64,000 bases of DNA from Lagopus muta. Lineage: Eukaryota; Chordata; Aves; Galliformes; Phasianidae. The position numbers were made by a program, and so were the translations under genes. The stretch spans positions 31,101,933 through 31,165,932 of the forward strand of contig NC_064439.1 of the NCBI RefSeq assembly GCF_023343835.1, read 5' to 3'. Positions 62,501 through 64,000 of this stretch are shown here, one piece after another; the stretch's first letter is position 1, and the number at the start of each line of letters is the position of its first letter. The notes beneath the pieces are model-generated. The model did not search any database, had not been told where the DNA came from, and saw only the letters and a program-made list of their open reading frames with translations.

Positions 62501-63770
62501 CATACCAAACCAATTAAAAAATACATTTAAAATAAGGAACGCACAACCAAAAGAGATAGCAAGAAAATTTCTGCAACCATTCAGTGAACAATCTATATAC
62601 AAAAGTGTCAACTAGACAAAAAAAAGTCTGAATTCTAGTAGTAGATTTTATGAGCAATTCTTCTGTTAGTATGACTGCTGTCTACACATTCCTGGTTGAC
62701 TCTACATTTAGATCAAACCTGGAAGGATTTCCAGGTGCCTTTGCAGCTCTTGAGGTTCCTTGCTTCTGGGCTGCACTAGCAAGAGTGTAGCTAGAGGACT
62801 GATCAAAGTGACTCTTCATTTGGCATTTGAGCAACTTCATTTAGAGTGCTGTGTCCAGTACAGGAAAGACATTTGTATGTATACAGAAGTATATTAGGTT
62901 GTAGATGCCCCACCCCTGAAGGCATTCAAAGTCAGGCTGGATGTGGCTCTGGGCAGCCTGGTCTAGTAGCCAGCAACCCTGCACACAGCATGATCGTTGT
63001 GGTCCTTTTCAACCCAGGCCATTTTATGATTCTATGATTAACTGTAGCAATGCCACCAAGACTGCTAGGAGCTGAAGAACATCATGGATAAGAGGCTGAG
63101 AGACTGGATTTGTTCAGCCTCAAGAAAATAAAGATAAGAGATGACCTTTCTGCTACCTACAGCAAACAAAGACCGACTATTCCATATGATGACAGGACAA
63201 AGATGCAAGAGAGAGAAATTCAACAAATTCTTATTAGATATTAAGGGGAAATAGGAAGTTCATCCTGATGGTGGTCAAATATGAGAAGAGGCCACCCAGA
63301 GGGGCTATAGAATCTCCCTCTGGAGATATTCCAAACTCAAATAGACAAGGACACAAACAATCTGATCTAATACCGAACTTGGATCCTTTAAAGCTGGCCC
63401 TACATTGGGGTTGTACTGCCTGTGGTTCCCTGAAACCTAAATTACTTAATGAGCCTGTAATTTAGGTAAACAAACAAAAGAGCATTAGCAGATCAGAAGT
63501 GTTGCATTTCAAAGTGGAAGTAACAACCACGGCAGTGGAAGCTATATAATATCATCACCTTTGATTACAGGGGAATGCAAAAAACACTGCTCAACAGGTT
63601 TTTTTCCCACAACTCAATGGTGCATCACAGAAAACAAGCTTTTACTTACCAAACTGCCCATCACACTTTATAAACAGTTCAATTACACCATAGGCAATAG
63701 TGGTTGCAGGAGGAATCTCGAGAATCACGCTGGAATCCTTCATCATACTTCCACTGTCACTCACTGAAAC
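53276..63770 (-). CDS. GSDME: GSDME (gasdermin E, DFNA5), last six coding exons; 5' part outside the window
   Basis: Minus-strand join of 63650-63770, 59153-59341, 56775-56902, 56107-56293, 54573-54646 and 53276-53518: 942 bases, 313 residues plus TGA. All junctions are GT-AG and in phase. Identity rests on family resemblance across all exons: the end of the gasdermin N-terminal pore domain (EIPPATTIAYGVIELF), a serine-rich linker, then the helical C-terminal inhibitory domain (KPAQQQDLADFLQLVG, VVQRLFAS, SSVKAV, FFPLVLY). Family role: executioner caspases cleave the linker and free the N-terminal fragment, which oligomerises in the plasma membrane and causes lytic death. The linker has DAVD at residues 78-81 of this part (59220-59231), leaving about 232 residues downstream, close to the size of the mammalian C-terminal fragment. 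The start and first exons are missing only because the window ends. PALS2 next door in convergent orientation matches vertebrate synteny. Confidence 0.93.
53519..54572 (-). other. GSDME: Last GSDME intron
   Basis: A 1.05-kb intron ending in a strong pyrimidine tract (53528-53560) before ATACAG. No repeat or other gene was recognised. Confidence 0.88.
54573..54646 (-). CDS. GSDME: GSDME short exon in the C-terminal domain
   Basis: 74 bases, phase 1 in and phase 0 out. The acceptor is TCCTTCACAG and the donor is GTGAGT. It encodes LSDYTLVLLRACSDLQVV and ends PALCCL. The phases match both neighbours exactly. Confidence 0.9.
54647..56106 (-). other. GSDME: GSDME intron
   Basis: A 1.46-kb intron with no recognised repeat. 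The minus-strand open frame at 54887-55348 resembles no known family. Confidence 0.88.
56107..56293 (-). CDS. GSDME: GSDME exon, probable counterpart of human exon 8
   Basis: 187 bases, phase 0 in and phase 1 out. The acceptor is GGCTTCCAG and the donor is GTATGT. It encodes ELKPAQQQDLADFLQLVGCS and a leucine-rich helix ending LISAIS. Skipping it would shift the frame. The frame also reads two codons past the donor to a stop (56096), which is intronic read-through. Confidence 0.92.
56294..56774 (-). other. GSDME: Short GSDME intron mostly occupied by CR1
   Basis: A 481-base intron in which about 330 bases (56362-56690) are an antisense CR1 copy. Only some 68 and 84 bases of non-CR1 sequence remain beside the two exons. 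Confidence 0.88.
56362..56690 (+). mobile_element. CR1 LINE 3' end within a GSDME intron
   Basis: TGGAACAGGTTGCCCAAGGAGG, GGCATTCAAGGCCAGGCTGG and terminal CCATTCTATGATTCCATGA. It is antisense to GSDME and related to the fragment at 62898. Confidence 0.93.
56775..56902 (-). CDS. GSDME: GSDME exon, start of the C-terminal inhibitory domain
   Basis: 128 bases, phase 1 in and phase 0 out. The acceptor GGGAAAG has a modest pyrimidine tract and the donor is GTAAGA. It encodes LSQLKAQFQPFVKLPEDKQ and LHEETLTALEDV. Confidence 0.92.
56903..59152 (-). other. GSDME: GSDME intron between linker and C-terminal domain
   Basis: A 2.2-kb intron with one CR1 copy in the GSDME sense direction (58428-58770). 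No other feature was recognised. Confidence 0.88.
58428..58770 (-). mobile_element. CR1 LINE 3' copy
   Basis: Begins AATCACAGAATCACAGACTGCC. It closely follows the 5662-6117 copy over the shared 340 bases, so it belongs to the same subfamily. It is sense to GSDME. Confidence 0.94.
59153..59341 (-). CDS. GSDME: GSDME linker exon with DAVD caspase-type site
   Basis: 189 bases, phase 1 to phase 1. The acceptor is TGATTTCAG and the donor is GTATTA. It starts with the conserved FCLLDEQQGGFE, then a Ser/Pro/Asp-rich low-complexity linker containing HPDAVDNG, and ends SLSVLKE before the C-terminal domain. It is symmetrical in phase, so skipping would remove the cleavage site without a frameshift. 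Confidence 0.9.
62898..63039 (+). mobile_element. CR1 LINE 3' fragment
   Basis: CATTCAAAGTCAGGCTGGATG, then CTGGGCAGCCTGGTCTAG, and a clear terminal TTTTATGATTCTATGATT. Confidence 0.93.
63096..63400 (+). mobile_element. Very old CR1 remnant
   Basis: GCTGAGAGACTGGATTTGTTCAGCCT, then AGGCCACCCAGAGGGGCTATAGAATCTCCCTCTGGAGATATTCCAAA follow CR1 ORF2 order with heavy divergence. It lies directly after the younger CR1 fragment on the same strand. Confidence 0.65.
63650..63770 (-). CDS. GSDME: GSDME exon, end of the pore-forming N-terminal domain
   Basis: 121 bases, entering in phase 0 and leaving after one base of a Glu codon. The acceptor is TTTTTTAG and the donor is GTAAGT. It encodes VSVSDSG and EIPPATTIAYGVIELF, a beta-strand segment conserved across gasdermin E. 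Confidence 0.9.
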
Positions 63771-64000
63771 CTAAAAAACATTAATTGATTATTTCATTCA
63801 GCTGTTGTGCAGCTTAAACACAAAAATGAGTACAGAAAAAAAACAGAGAAAGGACATGCTTCATGATGTCTAACCCACAGCACACGTCTGACATCTGAAA
63901 AAAAAACCAAAATGAGCAGCAAGGTAGGAGCACCAAAGTGCCAAGTGCAGGTCTCAAACTTTGCCATTCTGTTCTAAGTTGAGTCCTGGGTGCAGCTTTT

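Larger units (their letters stand above)
59342..63649 (-). other. GSDME: GSDME intron upstream of the linker exon
   Basis: A 4.3-kb intron. It contains two plus-strand CR1 remnants (62898-63039 and a more degenerate one at about 63096-63400) and a T run near 62166-62180. The open frames near 59406-59837 resemble no known family. Confidence 0.88.

Noticed and set aside
63771..64000. Possible further upstream GSDME exon at the right edge
   Set aside because: Reverse-strand reading gives no stretch resembling the gasdermin N-terminal domain between good splice sites.
1..64000. tRNA, rRNA, CRISPR, prokaryotic operon or retroviral gene
   Set aside because: No cloverleaf with promoter boxes, no regular spaced repeats, and no gag/pol/env-like frames or paired long terminal repeats were recognised by eye. 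All context is avian nuclear.

Overview
This is vertebrate nuclear DNA, almost certainly from a bird and most likely a galliform. It carries about a dozen CR1 retrotransposon copies on both strands, several ending in the avian ATTCTATGATTCTATGA-type tail. It has an AT-rich background with one small CpG cluster, and two split genes whose spliced products closely match vertebrate families. The gene pair (PALS2 on +, GSDME on -, convergent) is the arrangement found at human 7p15 and its bird counterpart. Species assignment is inference.

Layout. 1-1240: no gene recognised. About 1240-1473: CpG-rich putative promoter and non-coding first exon of PALS2, ending at a GTAAGT donor. 1474-23995: large 5' intron with six CR1 copies, a T19-G28 tract and a roughly 100-bp direct duplication. 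24001-44019: eleven PALS2 coding exons that splice in frame to exactly 540 codons, giving L27-L27-PDZ-SH3-hook-GK. 44020 to about 50640: probable long PALS2 3' UTR with several candidate poly(A) signals and five Pumilio-type motifs. About 50640-53275: space between the gene ends, presumably including the GSDME 3' UTR. 53276-63770 (- strand): the last six coding exons of GSDME (gasdermin E), 313 codons plus stop. The upstream exons lie beyond the right edge of the window.

The two genes are neighbours by conserved synteny and not a functional unit. PALS2 is a membrane-associated scaffold protein of cell polarity complexes. GSDME is a caspase-activated pore-forming effector of lytic cell death. 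The exons here encode the end of its pore domain, the protease-sensitive linker with a DAVD caspase-3/7-type site, and the autoinhibitory C-terminal domain.

I found no previously undescribed system. The best leads are the lineage-specific GSDME linker with its relocated caspase motif, a CR1 that fills most of the short intron before the GSDME exon corresponding to human exon 8, an overlapping upstream ORF in the putative PALS2 leader, the Pumilio-motif cluster, the unexplained ~100-bp duplication in intron 1, and the T/G homopolymer block.
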